17,816 nt of DNA from Erysipelotrichaceae bacterium (GCA_003520745.1 DOUE01000040.1:1-17816), one strand, 5' to 3'. Counted from the stretch's first letter, positions 1 to 7,417 are shown. The notes: generated by a model not told the origin, from the sequence alone. Translations and numbers: made by a program.

Positions 1-232
1 TACGTCGCTGGTCCACCTCAGACAAGTCTATCCTTTACCGGCTTCACTTGAAGAAAAGCTTCGCGCCGCGAAGCGCGTGGTCGTCGTCGAGAACAACGCG
101 ACCGGTCAACTGGCCAATTTGATGCAGATGACTTACGGGATGAAACTCCCCCATCGTATCCTGAAATACAACGGCGAACCCTTCCATATCGATGAGTTGG
201 GACGCTTGATCGCGGAGGTGAACCATGACTAA
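1..232 (+). CDS. korA: 2-oxoacid:ferredoxin oxidoreductase, alpha subunit (C-terminal end only)
   Basis: This is the last 76 codons of a gene that enters from the left edge; the reading frame begins at base 2. The segment VVVVENNATGQLANLM matches the C-terminal part of alpha subunits of two-subunit 2-oxoacid:ferredoxin oxidoreductases (KorA/VorB type), where an E-N-x-x-G-Q-L segment follows the valine-rich strand. The final codons end in TAA at 230-232 and overlap the ATG of the next gene (225) by 8 bases, so the two subunits are probably translationally coupled. Identification rests on this short motif together with the clear beta subunit next door. The substrate cannot be read from this fragment. 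Confidence 0.8.
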   Translation, partial: TSLVHLRQVYPLPASLEEKLRAAKRVVVVENNATGQLANLMQMTYGMKLPHRILKYNGEPFHIDELGRLIAEVNHD

Positions 233-1070
233 ATTCGAATTCAACCACGACATCGACATGGCGTGGTGCCCGGGCTGCGGGAATTTCCCGTTGCGCAACA
301 TCATCGTGAAAGCCTTGACGGAATTGGATCTGGATCCCTCGCAAGTCGTCTTCTCCTCGGGGATCGGACAAGCCGCCAAGATGCCGCAATACATCGACGC
401 CAGTTATTTCAACGGTCTGCATGGTCGCGCCTTTTCCGTCGCCACCGCCATTTCCTCGGTCAATCCGAGCCTGACGGTCATCGCGGAAGGCGGGGACGGC
501 GACATGTACGGCGAAGGGGGCAACCACTTCATCCACAACATCCGTCGTAATCCGAACTTGACCCACATCGTCCACAACAACATGATTTACGGGTTGACGA
601 AGGGTCAGGGTTCCCCGACCTCTCCGAAAGAACTGAAGACCACCGTCCAAGTCGACGGCGTCTACAACGAACCGCTCAATCCGATGGCCCTGGCCGTCGC
701 GATGGGGGCGACCTTCGTAGCGCGTGGCTTCTCGGGGGATGCGGAAAAAACCAAGGAACTCATCAAGAAAGCCATCCTGCATAAAGGCTATGCCTTGATC
801 GACATCTTCCATCCCTGCGTCACCTTCAATAAGGTGAACACTTTCGCCTGGTACAAGTCGCATACGTTCTGGTTGGATGAATCCCACGATCCCACCAATA
901 AGGAAGCGGCGATGAAACTGGCCTTGGATGAAGAACGTCTGGCCTGCGGGGTCCTTTACCAAGCCGAAGCCCCGAGTTATGTGGAACGTCATCCCTTCTA
1001 TCAAGGGGACTTGACTCCTTTATACAAACGTGAACGCGACCTAACCAAAGTCGCCGATCTCCTGAAGTAA
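225..1070 (+). CDS. korB: 2-oxoacid:ferredoxin oxidoreductase, beta subunit (TPP- and Fe-S-binding)
   Basis: This 281-residue protein is of normal length for the family. In known members it binds thiamine diphosphate and a 4Fe-4S cluster, and with the alpha subunit it decarboxylates a 2-oxoacid to the acyl-CoA while reducing ferredoxin in the cytoplasm. Visible signs are WCPGCGN at 14-20 (Cys15, Cys18), the TPP/Mg motif GDGD at 90-93 with paired Asn118-119, the substrate-pocket segment LTKGQGSPTSP at 124-134 and Cys198 in HPC. In Sulfolobus-type enzymes a further cluster ligand is a Cys after SGIG; here the segment is SGIGQAAK, so Gln49 sits there. The Shine-Dalgarno is GGAGG within the upstream gene (215-219), six bases before the ATG. 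The substrate (2-oxoglutarate, pyruvate or other) is not resolved. Confidence 0.92.
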   Translation: MTKFEFNHDIDMAWCPGCGNFPLRNIIVKALTELDLDPSQVVFSSGIGQAAKMPQYIDASYFNGLHGRAFSVATAISSVNPSLTVIAEGGDGDMYGEGGNHFIHNIRRNPNLTHIVHNNMIYGLTKGQGSPTSPKELKTTVQVDGVYNEPLNPMALAVAMGATFVARGFSGDAEKTKELIKKAILHKGYALIDIFHPCVTFNKVNTFAWYKSHTFWLDESHDPTNKEAAMKLALDEERLACGVLYQAEAPSYVERHPFYQGDLTPLYKRERDLTKVADLLK

Positions 1071-1074
1071 ACAC

Positions 1075-1105
1075 AAAACCGACGTCATGCGACGTCGGTT
1101 TTCTT
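1075..1105. terminator. Bidirectional intrinsic terminator between korB and the diguanylate cyclase
   Basis: A perfect 12-bp stem (AAAACCGACGTC at 1075-1086 with GACGTCGGTTTT at 1091-1102) has a 4-base ATGC loop. A T-rich tail follows on the plus strand. On the minus strand the stem ends in TTTT followed by GTGTTT. It lies 5 bases after the korB stop and 42 bases beyond the stop of the converging gene, so it can serve both. Confidence 0.9.
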
Positions 1106-1120
1106 ACATTATGACCCATC

Positions 1121-1148
1121 GATTCGGTTTATTTGGTTTCACCGAATC
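1121..1148. repeat. 8-bp inverted repeat at the 3' end of the diguanylate cyclase gene
   Basis: GATTCGGT (1121-1128) and ACCGAATC (1141-1148) are perfect complements separated by 12 bases. The right arm overlaps the stop codon of the minus-strand gene. There is no T-tract, so it is more likely a 3' mRNA end-stabilising stem than a terminator by itself, or it is incidental. Confidence 0.4.
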
Positions 1149-2463
1149 AAGGATGGATGATCCGTGCTTTGTAGACCGTTTGGTTACGGCCGTTGCGCTT
1201 CGCCTCATAGAGGTTCTTATCCGCCTGATCGATCAAATCGTTGACGCTCAAGCCTTCCAGGTAGGATGAAACACCGATACTGATGGTGATATGGATCTTC
1301 TCGCTGAAGACATGGTTCTCGACTTCCTTGCGGATCTTCTCCGCAACGCTCAACGCATCGACCCCTCCCGTGGATTCCAAGACGACCAGGAATTCTTCGC
1401 CTCCGAAACGCCCGACCAGGTCGGTGCCGCGTACACAGGATTTCAATACGTCCCCGAGCTCCTTCAAGATCGAGTCTCCCGTCAAATGGCCGAAGGTATC
1501 GTTGATGTTTTTGAAATGGTCGATGTCGACCATCAAGACGGAAAAGACGGTGCGGTACCGTAGGAAGTGCTTGATTTCCTCCCCCAAACGCTCATAGATG
1601 TATCGATGGTTATGCAAGCCGGTCAATCCATCGAGCACCGCCAAATTCCGCAAGAGCTCGTTTTGCGTCTCGACCAGTTCCTTTTCTTTGTTGAGTTCGC
1701 GGAAGATGATTTCCTGCGGCTCTTCGATCACCTTCACGATCATGACCTTATAGATGAAGTAGAACGAGAGGATGCGAAGATAGTGGCCGACCAAGTTGAT
1801 CAGATCATATTTCCCGACGTATAGCGAAAAAGCCAGTTCGGACGCGATCAATAGGAAGAGCGCCGCGGAAAGCAGGCGGAAACTATGGTTCTCGAATTTA
1901 TCGCGATATTGGAAGAGATAATAGATCGATAAAAGCAACAGGATGATGATAAGGCTTTCCGCGAGGATCATGCGCGTTGACAGAGAACCGTCCGCATTGG
2001 GAAAAATCGGAAAATTATCCAAGATGAAAACGGATATGAAAATGACTACGGTAATTAAAAAATAGATTAGGAACAGCCATTCGGGACGAAGGGTTTTTTT
2101 TCGTTTGAAACTGCGGAATGAGAAAAGGAAAACAAGGCTCTCGAATAACCGGGCGGCGATCCACAGTTGGCTCGGTTGAAGGTGCGTATCCGTCATTAAT
2201 CCGTATTCCGGATAAGATAATGTGTGGAAAACATCCAGGACGGCGATGAAAACGAAGGCGATCCCGATATGGATCAGATAGTTGTTTTTAAGGAAGCGCA
2301 TCGAGTTCATGGTGATCAAAAAAATCGTCACGCCGATCAACACGCTAAAAAACTCGGCAAGCGTGTGGAACACGAGAAAATTATACACGCTACTGAAATA
2401 GAGTGCGATCAGGACGATGATGGTGATGGATCCGTAGATGATTTTTGAACTGCGGTTTTCCAC
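1147..2463 (-). CDS. Membrane diguanylate cyclase, MASE3 sensor plus GGDEF domain
   Basis: This 438-residue protein makes the second messenger c-di-GMP from two GTP. The N-terminal ~245 residues contain several hydrophobic helices with the pattern of a MASE3 integral membrane sensor (HTLAEFFSVLIG at 33-44 and VLDVFHTLSYP at 75-85). A short, probably coiled linker (about 246-272) leads to a GGDEF domain with LDGLTGLHNHRY (277-288), DIDHFKNIND (313-322) and the active-site GGEEF at 354-358. RGTD at 345-348, five residues before it, matches the product-inhibition I-site RxxD, so the enzyme looks catalytically competent and feedback-inhibited. The start is GTG at 2463, chosen because GGGGAGGGG lies five bases upstream. 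The gene stands alone. The sensed signal is unknown. Confidence 0.93.
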   Translation of the reverse strand: MENRSSKIIYGSITIIVLIALYFSSVYNFLVFHTLAEFFSVLIGVTIFLITMNSMRFLKNNYLIHIGIAFVFIAVLDVFHTLSYPEYGLMTDTHLQPSQLWIAARLFESLVFLFSFRSFKRKKTLRPEWLFLIYFLITVVIFISVFILDNFPIFPNADGSLSTRMILAESLIIILLLLSIYYLFQYRDKFENHSFRLLSAALFLLIASELAFSLYVGKYDLINLVGHYLRILSFYFIYKVMIVKVIEEPQEIIFRELNKEKELVETQNELLRNLAVLDGLTGLHNHRYIYERLGEEIKHFLRYRTVFSVLMVDIDHFKNINDTFGHLTGDSILKELGDVLKSCVRGTDLVGRFGGEEFLVVLESTGGVDALSVAEKIRKEVENHVFSEKIHITISIGVSSYLEGLSVNDLIDQADKNLYEAKRNGRNQTVYKARIIHP

Positions 2464-2500
2464 TGTTTCCCCTCCCCTTGTCCGAGAAGATGTTAATACT

Positions 2501-2528
2501 ATTATACTCTAGTTTGCGTTTTTCACAA
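2501..2528 (-). promoter_or_regulatory. Sigma-A-type promoter of the diguanylate cyclase gene
   Basis: Read on the minus strand, the -35 is TTGTGA (2528-2523), the spacer is 16 bases and the -10 is a perfect TATAAT (2506-2501). The GTG start is 38 bases beyond the -10. The promoter lies just past the terminator of the operon on the right, so transcription of this gene is separate. Confidence 0.75.
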
Positions 2529-2530
2529 AG

Positions 2531-2558
2531 AAAAACCCCGCCGAGAGGATCGACGGGG
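2531..2558 (-). terminator. Intrinsic terminator of the hydroxybutyrate operon
   Basis: Read on the minus strand, CCCCGTCGA pairs with TCGGCGGGG (nine pairs, one of them G-T) around the loop TCCTC, followed directly by TTTTT. It starts 17 bases after the stop of the GntP-type permease gene. Confidence 0.9.
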
Positions 2559-2575
2559 AGAAAGGGAGGACAACC

Positions 2576-3925
2576 TTAGTAAATACCCATGACCGCGAGG
2601 ATGATGGCGGGGATGGTGGCGACGATCGGCATGATCAGAGATACGACCATGATGTCGATGTAGGAGTCTTTGTGGGACATGCCGGTGTTGTTTAAGAGGG
2701 TTAAGACGGCACCGTTATGCGGCAAGGTATCCAAACCGCCGGAGGATAAGGAAGCGATACGATGGAAGGCTTGGGCTTCGATTCCCGAAGTCTTTGCCAA
2801 TTCCATGTACTTCGAACCCAGGGCGGCCAAGGCGATGCCCATGCCGCCGGAAGCGGATCCGGTCGCGCCGGCCATCAGGTTGACGGCGACGGACAAGGAG
2901 ATCAAGGGGTTGCCCGGAACGGCGAGGACGATGTTGGTCAAATCGGTGAATCCCGGAACGGCGCGGACGACCGCTCCGAAACCGACGGCGGCGGCGGTGT
3001 TCAGGATGGCGCCGATGGCGCCTTGGGAACCGACGGTCAACGACTTGATGAAGAGATTACGTTTCTTGAAGTTGAAGAGGAAGACAAGCAGGATACCGGA
3101 CAAGAGTGCGTAGATGATGAATTCGCTGTTGGAACGGCCGGCTGCGAGTTGTTCGGGGGTGAACTTGACATAGAGCGGCATCAGGTTCAAGACACCGATG
3201 ACGACCAAGAGAGGAATCATGGCGACCCATACATTGGGCATATCGCTCTTATCGATGACGGTACCGGCATGTTTGGCATCGGGTTCGGTATAGAATTCAC
3301 CCTTCGCTTCGATTTTCTTACGTTTCCATTCCATATAGAAGAGTCCGCCGAAGAATAGGACCGCGGTCGCAACCAAGCCCATGATCGGGCCGGCGGTCGC
3401 CGTGGTACCGAAATAGGTGGTCGGGATCAGGTTTTGGATCTGCGGGGTTCCCGGAACGGCGGTCATCGTGAAGGTGAACGCACCCAGCGCGATGGCGCCC
3501 GGGATGAGTTTGCGGGAAATGTTGGCTTCTTTGAACATCGCCAAGGCCAACGGGTAGATGGCGAAGACGACGACGAACAAGGAGACGCCACCCAAGGTCA
3601 AGACGGCACAAGCAAGGACGATGGCGGCGATGGCGCTCTTGGCGCCCAATTTTGACGTCAGGAAGATCGCGATCGATTTGGCGCCGCCGGTGGTTTCCAT
3701 AAGGTTACCGAAGATGGCGCTAAGCATGAAGGCCGGGAACCAGCTCTTGACGAAACCGACCAAGCCGGTCATGTAGGGTCCCATATACGTCGAGATGATG
3801 TCGAGTCCGCCGGCGAACGCGACGACCGCGGCACACAGGGGGGCGACCCATACGATGGAATACCCTTTCAAAGCGAGATACATCAACAAGGCAAGTCCGA
3901 TGAAAATTCCGAATAGACTGGTCAT
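2576..3925 (-). CDS. GntP-family permease, probable D-3-hydroxybutyrate/short-chain acid transporter
   Basis: This 449-residue, very hydrophobic protein has roughly a dozen membrane segments and a charged cytoplasmic loop around residues 199-230 (WKRKK). It matches the GntP/gluconate permease family in length and in the Gly-rich segment GATGSASGGMGIAL near residue 355. Family members transport gluconate, other hydroxy acids, or D-3-hydroxybutyrate. As the last gene of an operon with 3-hydroxybutyrate dehydrogenase and CoA-transferase, a hydroxybutyrate or acetoacetate carrier is the best guess, like YxjC-type permeases linked to sco genes in bacilli. The ATG at 3925 is preceded by GGAGAG. In the 47-base gap before it TTCAAT/ATTGAA (3938-3959) can form a weak hairpin beside the ribosome site. 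The substrate is inferred from context only. Confidence 0.85.
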   Translation of the reverse strand: MTSLFGIFIGLALLMYLALKGYSIVWVAPLCAAVVAFAGGLDIISTYMGPYMTGLVGFVKSWFPAFMLSAIFGNLMETTGGAKSIAIFLTSKLGAKSAIAAIVLACAVLTLGGVSLFVVVFAIYPLALAMFKEANISRKLIPGAIALGAFTFTMTAVPGTPQIQNLIPTTYFGTTATAGPIMGLVATAVLFFGGLFYMEWKRKKIEAKGEFYTEPDAKHAGTVIDKSDMPNVWVAMIPLLVVIGVLNLMPLYVKFTPEQLAAGRSNSEFIIYALLSGILLVFLFNFKKRNLFIKSLTVGSQGAIGAILNTAAAVGFGAVVRAVPGFTDLTNIVLAVPGNPLISLSVAVNLMAGATGSASGGMGIALAALGSKYMELAKTSGIEAQAFHRIASLSSGGLDTLPHNGAVLTLLNNTGMSHKDSYIDIMVVSLIMPIVATIPAIILAVMGIY

Positions 3926-3972
3926 AGTTACTCTCCTTTCAATGAGTAGATCTATTGAATCAAAGCGTTAGC

Positions 3973-4734
3973 TTATGCGGCTGTCCATCCGCCATCGATG
4001 GTCATCGTCGATCCCGTGATCATGGCGGCTTCGTCTGCGCAGAGGAACTTCACGACGTTGGCGACTTCCGAAGGTTCAAGCATTTTCTTGACGGCGGCTT
4101 TCGCTAACATGATTTTCGTAATGACTTCTTCTTCAGGGATGCCGTGGGTCGCGGCTTGCGCCGTGATTTGTTTGTCGACCAACGGGGTACGGACGTACGA
4201 GGGGCAAATCGAGTTGACGGTGATTCCGTACGCTCCGCCTTCCAAAGCGGCCGTCTTCGTCAGCCCGGCCAAGCCGTGCTTCGCGGAGACATAGGCGGAT
4301 TTGAATTCCGAAGCGACCAAGCCGTGGATCGAGTTCAAGTTGATGACGCGTCCCCACTTCTGGTTCTTCATGAACGGCCAGGAATATTTGGTAAGAAGGA
4401 ACGGGGCCGTCAGCATCAATGCCTGCATGAAGTCCCACTTGTCTTCCGGGAAATCTTCGATCGGGGAAACGGTTTGGATCCCGGCGACGTTGACAAGCAC
4501 ATCGACGGTGTTGTGGCGTAGGACGGTTTGGTCGACGACATTCTTGCAATCGGCACGCTTACTGAGGTCGGCGACGACGTAGGTCGCATTCAAGCGTTCG
4601 CAATGCGCCTTCAACTGCTCTTCATTGATGTCGACCATGACAACTTTACATTGTTCCTGGGCGAACATTTCGGCGATCGCCAATCCGATTCCGCTGGCGG
4701 CACCGGTAACGATACAGACTTTTTCTTTTAACAT
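3973..4734 (-). CDS. bdh: D-3-hydroxybutyrate dehydrogenase (short-chain dehydrogenase)
   Basis: This 253-residue classical SDR interconverts D-3-hydroxybutyrate and acetoacetate with NAD(H). It shows the nucleotide-binding TGAASGIG (10-17), NVAG (82-85, where NNAG is usual) and the catalytic Ser135, Tyr148 and Lys152. Residues that bind the substrate carboxylate in characterised D-3-hydroxybutyrate dehydrogenases appear in place: Gln87 in GIQ, His137 in SIHG, Lys145 and Gln189 in DKQ. This makes the assignment stronger than generic SDR. I chose ATG 4734 because CAGGAGG (4746-4740) lies five bases upstream. An in-frame ATG at 4776 has only a weak site and would add 14 residues before the dinucleotide fold. 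It follows the CoA-transferase beta gene by 59 bases and precedes the permease by 47. Confidence 0.93.
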   Translation of the reverse strand: MLKEKVCIVTGAASGIGLAIAEMFAQEQCKVVMVDINEEQLKAHCERLNATYVVADLSKRADCKNVVDQTVLRHNTVDVLVNVAGIQTVSPIEDFPEDKWDFMQALMLTAPFLLTKYSWPFMKNQKWGRVINLNSIHGLVASEFKSAYVSAKHGLAGLTKTAALEGGAYGITVNSICPSYVRTPLVDKQITAQAATHGIPEEEVITKIMLAKAAVKKMLEPSEVANVVKFLCADEAAMITGSTMTIDGGWTAA

Positions 4735-4793
4735 GTGTTCCTCCTGTTTTTCGTTAAAAGCAGTATTTTCGGTCAATCGATGTGATTTCCCGT

Positions 4794-5450
4794 TTACTCC
4801 ATGGATTTCAGATCTTCGGCGATGATCAATGTGGGTTGGGTAACCGCCTGGACTTGCTCGACCGTGAATTCCGGATTGATTTCTTTAAGAACCAACCCCT
4901 CCTTGGTCACTTCGATGACGCCCATTTCCGTGACGATGAGGTCGACTTCGCCTCGCGCTGTCAACGGTAGGTTGCATTCGTTGAGGATTTTGGCTTCCCC
5001 TTTGGCCGTATGTTCCATCGCGACGATGACTTTACGCGCCCCGGAGAGAAGATCCATCGCCCCGCCCATGCCCGGAACCAATTTTCCCGGAATCATATAG
5101 TTGGCGATATTGCCGTGCGCGTCGACTTGAAGCGCACCCAGCACGGTCAGATCCACATGCCCTCCGCGGATGATCCCGAAGGACGTGGCGCTATCGAAGA
5201 ACATGCCGCCCGGGAGGATGGTGACGGGTTTACCGCCCGCGTTGGTGATGAATTCATCGAAATTGGTTTCATCCGGGGTCGGTCCAAGACCGACGAATCC
5301 GTTCTCGGATTGAAACCAGACGCTCTTTCCGCCGTTGACGAAGTTGGCGACCAAGGTCGGAAGTCCGATCCCCAGGTTGCAGACATCCCCGTCGCGAAGT
5401 TCTTTCGCGACCCGGCGTGCGATGTATTCTTGGATGAGTTGCTTATCCAT
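4794..5450 (-). CDS. atoA: CoA-transferase beta subunit (acetoacetate/butyrate type)
   Basis: This 218-residue protein is the usual size of AtoA/CtfB/ScoB subunits. It carries the family-I active-site motif SENG at 48-51; Glu49 forms the enzyme-CoA thioester. It also has the glycine-rich GLGPTP segment and IPGKLVPGMGGAMDL near 121-135. With the alpha subunit it moves CoA between acetoacetate and an acyl-CoA donor (butyryl-, acetyl- or succinyl-CoA) in the cytoplasm. The ATG at 5450 overlaps the alpha-subunit stop by 8 bases and is preceded by GGAGGG. The frame is open further upstream, but only across the alpha gene in another frame, so a longer form is unlikely. The donor cannot be read from sequence. 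Confidence 0.93.
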   Translation of the reverse strand: MDKQLIQEYIARRVAKELRDGDVCNLGIGLPTLVANFVNGGKSVWFQSENGFVGLGPTPDETNFDEFITNAGGKPVTILPGGMFFDSATSFGIIRGGHVDLTVLGALQVDAHGNIANYMIPGKLVPGMGGAMDLLSGARKVIVAMEHTAKGEAKILNECNLPLTARGEVDLIVTEMGVIEVTKEGLVLKEINPEFTVEQVQAVTQPTLIIAEDLKSME

Positions 5451-6096
5451 GGTTGGTGCCCTCCACGATGTAGTTGACGAAGACGCCCGGGCAGTGGACC
5501 GTATCCGGATCCAGCACATCGACGATCTTCAGCGCTTCGACGATCGTGATATCGGCCGCCGCGGCCATGATCGGGTTGAAGTTGCGGGTCGAACCGTGAT
5601 AGTTCAGGTTCCCGTATTTGTCGGCGGTATTGGCGAAGATCAGTGCGACATTCGCATGCAAGGGTTCTTCAAGCAGGAATTCCTTCCCGCCCACAACCAC
5701 TTTCTGCTTGCCTTCTTCGACTTTCGTCCCCAATCCCGTCGCGGTCAGAAACCCGCCTAAGCCATAACCTGCGCAACGGATCTGTTCAACCAGGGTCCCT
5801 TGCGGAACCAAGACGACTTCCGTTTCGCCTTCCATCATCTGACGACCGGTTTCTTTGTTGGTGCCGACGTGGGATGCGATGATTTTACTGAATTGTTTAC
5901 TGACGACCAATTTCCCGACACCCTTGTCGACGAATCCGCTGTCGTTGCAGATGAGGGTCAGATTCTTGGTCCCTTTGGCGACCAACGCGTCGATCAGACG
6001 TTCCGGCGTACCGACGCCCAGGAATCCTCCGATCATCACGACATCGCCGTCTTTGATTTTATCGATTGCCTCGATGATGCTGATTTGTTTGTTCAT
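5443..6096 (-). CDS. atoD: CoA-transferase alpha subunit (acetoacetate/butyrate type)
   Basis: This 217-residue protein is close to AtoD/CtfA in length and shorter than typical ScoA. It shows the conserved GGFLGVGTPERLID (23-36) with the CoA-binding glycines, and the TRNFNP and DPDTVHCPGVFVNYIV segments typical of the acetate/butyrate-acetoacetate group. It pairs with the overlapping beta subunit to activate acetoacetate to acetoacetyl-CoA, which the thiolase gene upstream can cleave. The ATG at 6096 sits seven bases past the thiolase stop; its AGAGGAA ribosome site overlaps that TAG. Calling it succinyl-CoA:3-ketoacid transferase (ScoA) remains possible. Confidence 0.92.
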   Translation of the reverse strand: MNKQISIIEAIDKIKDGDVVMIGGFLGVGTPERLIDALVAKGTKNLTLICNDSGFVDKGVGKLVVSKQFSKIIASHVGTNKETGRQMMEGETEVVLVPQGTLVEQIRCAGYGLGGFLTATGLGTKVEEGKQKVVVGGKEFLLEEPLHANVALIFANTADKYGNLNYHGSTRNFNPIMAAAADITIVEALKIVDVLDPDTVHCPGVFVNYIVEGTNHG

Positions 6097-6103
6097 GGTT
6101 CCT

Positions 6104-7282
6104 CTATCTCTCTACGATCATGGAGATACCCTGCCCGCCGCCGATGCACAAGGTCGCAAGTCCGCGTTTCGCGTCGCGCTTCACCATTTCATGGATCAGA
6201 CTGACGAGGATACGCGCACCGCTGGCACCGATCGGATGGCCAAGGGCGATGGCTCCGCCGTTGACGTTCACGATGTCAGGATTCAGATTCAATTCTTTCA
6301 TGACGCTTAAGGCTTGGGCTGCGAAGGCTTCGTTGGCTTCGATCAAATCGAGATCTTCCACCGTCAAGTTCGCTTTTTCCAACGCTTTGCGTGTCGCGGG
6401 GATCGGTCCGGTCCCCATCAGTTGGGGATCGACGCCGGCCGAGGCGTAGGAGGTGATGGTGACCAAGGCTTTCAAGCCAAGTTCATCCGCTTTTTCTTTA
6501 CTCATGAGTACGAACGCGGCGGCGCCGTCGTTGATTCCCGACGCGTTGGCGGCGGTCACGACGCCGTCTTTCTTAAAGGCCGGACGTAGTTTCGCCAATC
6601 CTTCCAAGGTCGTATTCGCTTTGGGATATTCATCCGTCGCGACGACGATCGGATCCCCTTTTTTCTGCGGGATCAGGATCGGAACGATTTCATCGACGAA
6701 CTTCCCGTCGGCGATCGCCTGGATCGCACGGTGTTGGCTCTGTACGGAGAAACGATCCAATTCTTCACGTGTGAATCCATACTTCTCGGCGATGTTTTCC
6801 GCGGTGATCCCCATATGGACATCGCTGAAGGCATCCGTCAATCCGTCATGGACCATCGTATCGACCAACTGTCCATCCCCCATGCGTTGACCCCAACGGG
6901 CGCCAGGCAGGATGTAGGCGGATTGGCTCATGTTTTCGGTCCCGCCGGCGACGACGATATCCGCGTCCCCTGCCAGAATCGACTGCATCGCCAGTTGGAC
7001 GGCCTTTAATCCGGAGCCACAGACTTTGTTGACGGTGAAGGACGGAACTTCGATCGGAATCCCCGCATGGACGCTCACTTGACGCGCAACGTTTTGTCCC
7101 AGGCCGGCTTGAAGCACGTTCCCGAAAATCAGTTCATCCACCAGATCGGCAGGAAAATTCGCACGGCTTATAGCTTCTTTAACGACAGCGGTTCCGAGCT
7201 CGACGGCGGAAACCGATTTTAGACTCCCTCCGAAACTCCCGATGGCGGTTCTGACGGCAGAAACGATCACAACATCTTTCAT
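6104..7282 (-). CDS. thlA: Acetyl-CoA C-acetyltransferase (thiolase)
   Basis: This 392-residue protein has the normal length of biosynthetic-type thiolases. It contains the acylated Cys88 in NKVCGSG, His349 in GHPIGASG and the second active-site Cys379 in LCIGGGQG. It condenses two acetyl-CoA to acetoacetyl-CoA or runs in reverse. The start at 7282 is chosen because AAGGAG ends six bases before it; an in-frame ATG at 7297 lies on the far side of that site and has none of its own. It is the first gene of the five-gene operon, behind a promoter that overlaps a cre-like site. With the CoA-transferase and dehydrogenase it completes the route between D-3-hydroxybutyrate and acetyl-CoA. Confidence 0.95.
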   Translation of the reverse strand: MKDVVIVSAVRTAIGSFGGSLKSVSAVELGTAVVKEAISRANFPADLVDELIFGNVLQAGLGQNVARQVSVHAGIPIEVPSFTVNKVCGSGLKAVQLAMQSILAGDADIVVAGGTENMSQSAYILPGARWGQRMGDGQLVDTMVHDGLTDAFSDVHMGITAENIAEKYGFTREELDRFSVQSQHRAIQAIADGKFVDEIVPILIPQKKGDPIVVATDEYPKANTTLEGLAKLRPAFKKDGVVTAANASGINDGAAAFVLMSKEKADELGLKALVTITSYASAGVDPQLMGTGPIPATRKALEKANLTVEDLDLIEANEAFAAQALSVMKELNLNPDIVNVNGGAIALGHPIGASGARILVSLIHEMVKRDAKRGLATLCIGGGQGISMIVER

Positions 7283-7331
7283 AAGGTTCTCCTTCATGTG
7301 AATTATTTAGTACTTTTACTGAATCCTATAC

Positions 7332-7345
7332 ATTAAGCGCTTACA
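7332..7345 (-). promoter_or_regulatory. cre-like site (CcpA operator) over the thiolase -10
   Basis: On the minus strand TGTAAGCGCTTAAT matches the Gram-positive cre consensus TGWAANCGNTNWCA at 12 of 14 positions, with a perfect TAAGCGCTTA core palindrome. It covers the proposed -10 (7345-7340), so a bound CcpA-type repressor would block the operon. This fits catabolite control of an alternative carbon source. A palindrome for another LacI-family regulator is possible. Confidence 0.6.
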
Positions 7346-7368
7346 TTCACATGATAATCGAGCGTCAA
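7340..7368 (-). promoter_or_regulatory. Candidate promoter of the thiolase operon
   Basis: Read on the minus strand, TTGACG (7368-7363) and TGTAAG (7345-7340) are 17 bases apart, which fits a sigma-A promoter with a good -35 and a weak -10. The thiolase ATG is 57 bases beyond the -10. A weak -10 would be consistent with a promoter that needs LysR activation. Confidence 0.5.
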
Positions 7369-7390
7369 CCTTTTTACTAATACCAGAATT

Positions 7391-7417
7391 TTATAGATTG
7401 TATAACTTTAAGTTATA
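7391..7417. promoter_or_regulatory. Overlapping palindromes in the LysR/thiolase divergent spacer
   Basis: TATAACTT-T-AAGTTATA (7401-7417) is a perfect 8-bp inverted repeat with a one-base centre. TTATA-N5-TATAA (7391-7405) overlaps its left arm. Such T-N11-A-like dyads close to a divergent lysR start are the usual recognition sites of LysR regulators. They lie 23-28 bases upstream of the thiolase -35 and within the proposed lysR promoter, as expected for activation of the operon plus autorepression. Confidence 0.65.

Noticed and set aside
18..1004. A 328-codon open frame on the minus strand across the oxidoreductase genes
   Set aside because: It is wholly antisense to korA/korB, has no recognisable domain and has a composition typical of a codon-bias shadow in GC-balanced DNA.
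2094..2101. Eight-T run in the diguanylate cyclase gene as a phase-variation tract
   Set aside because: It encodes an Arg-Lys-Lys stretch at the end of a membrane segment, is short, and the gene is intact; nothing else suggests switching.
2762..3358. A 198-codon open frame on the plus strand inside the permease gene
   Set aside because: Its Gly/Asp/Gln-rich composition mirrors the hydrophobic codons of the opposite strand; it has no promoter or conserved motif.
3938..3959. Hairpin before the permease start as a riboswitch or attenuator
   Set aside because: Only six AT-rich pairs with a 10-base loop in a 47-base intergenic gap; at most it modulates translation or mRNA stability.
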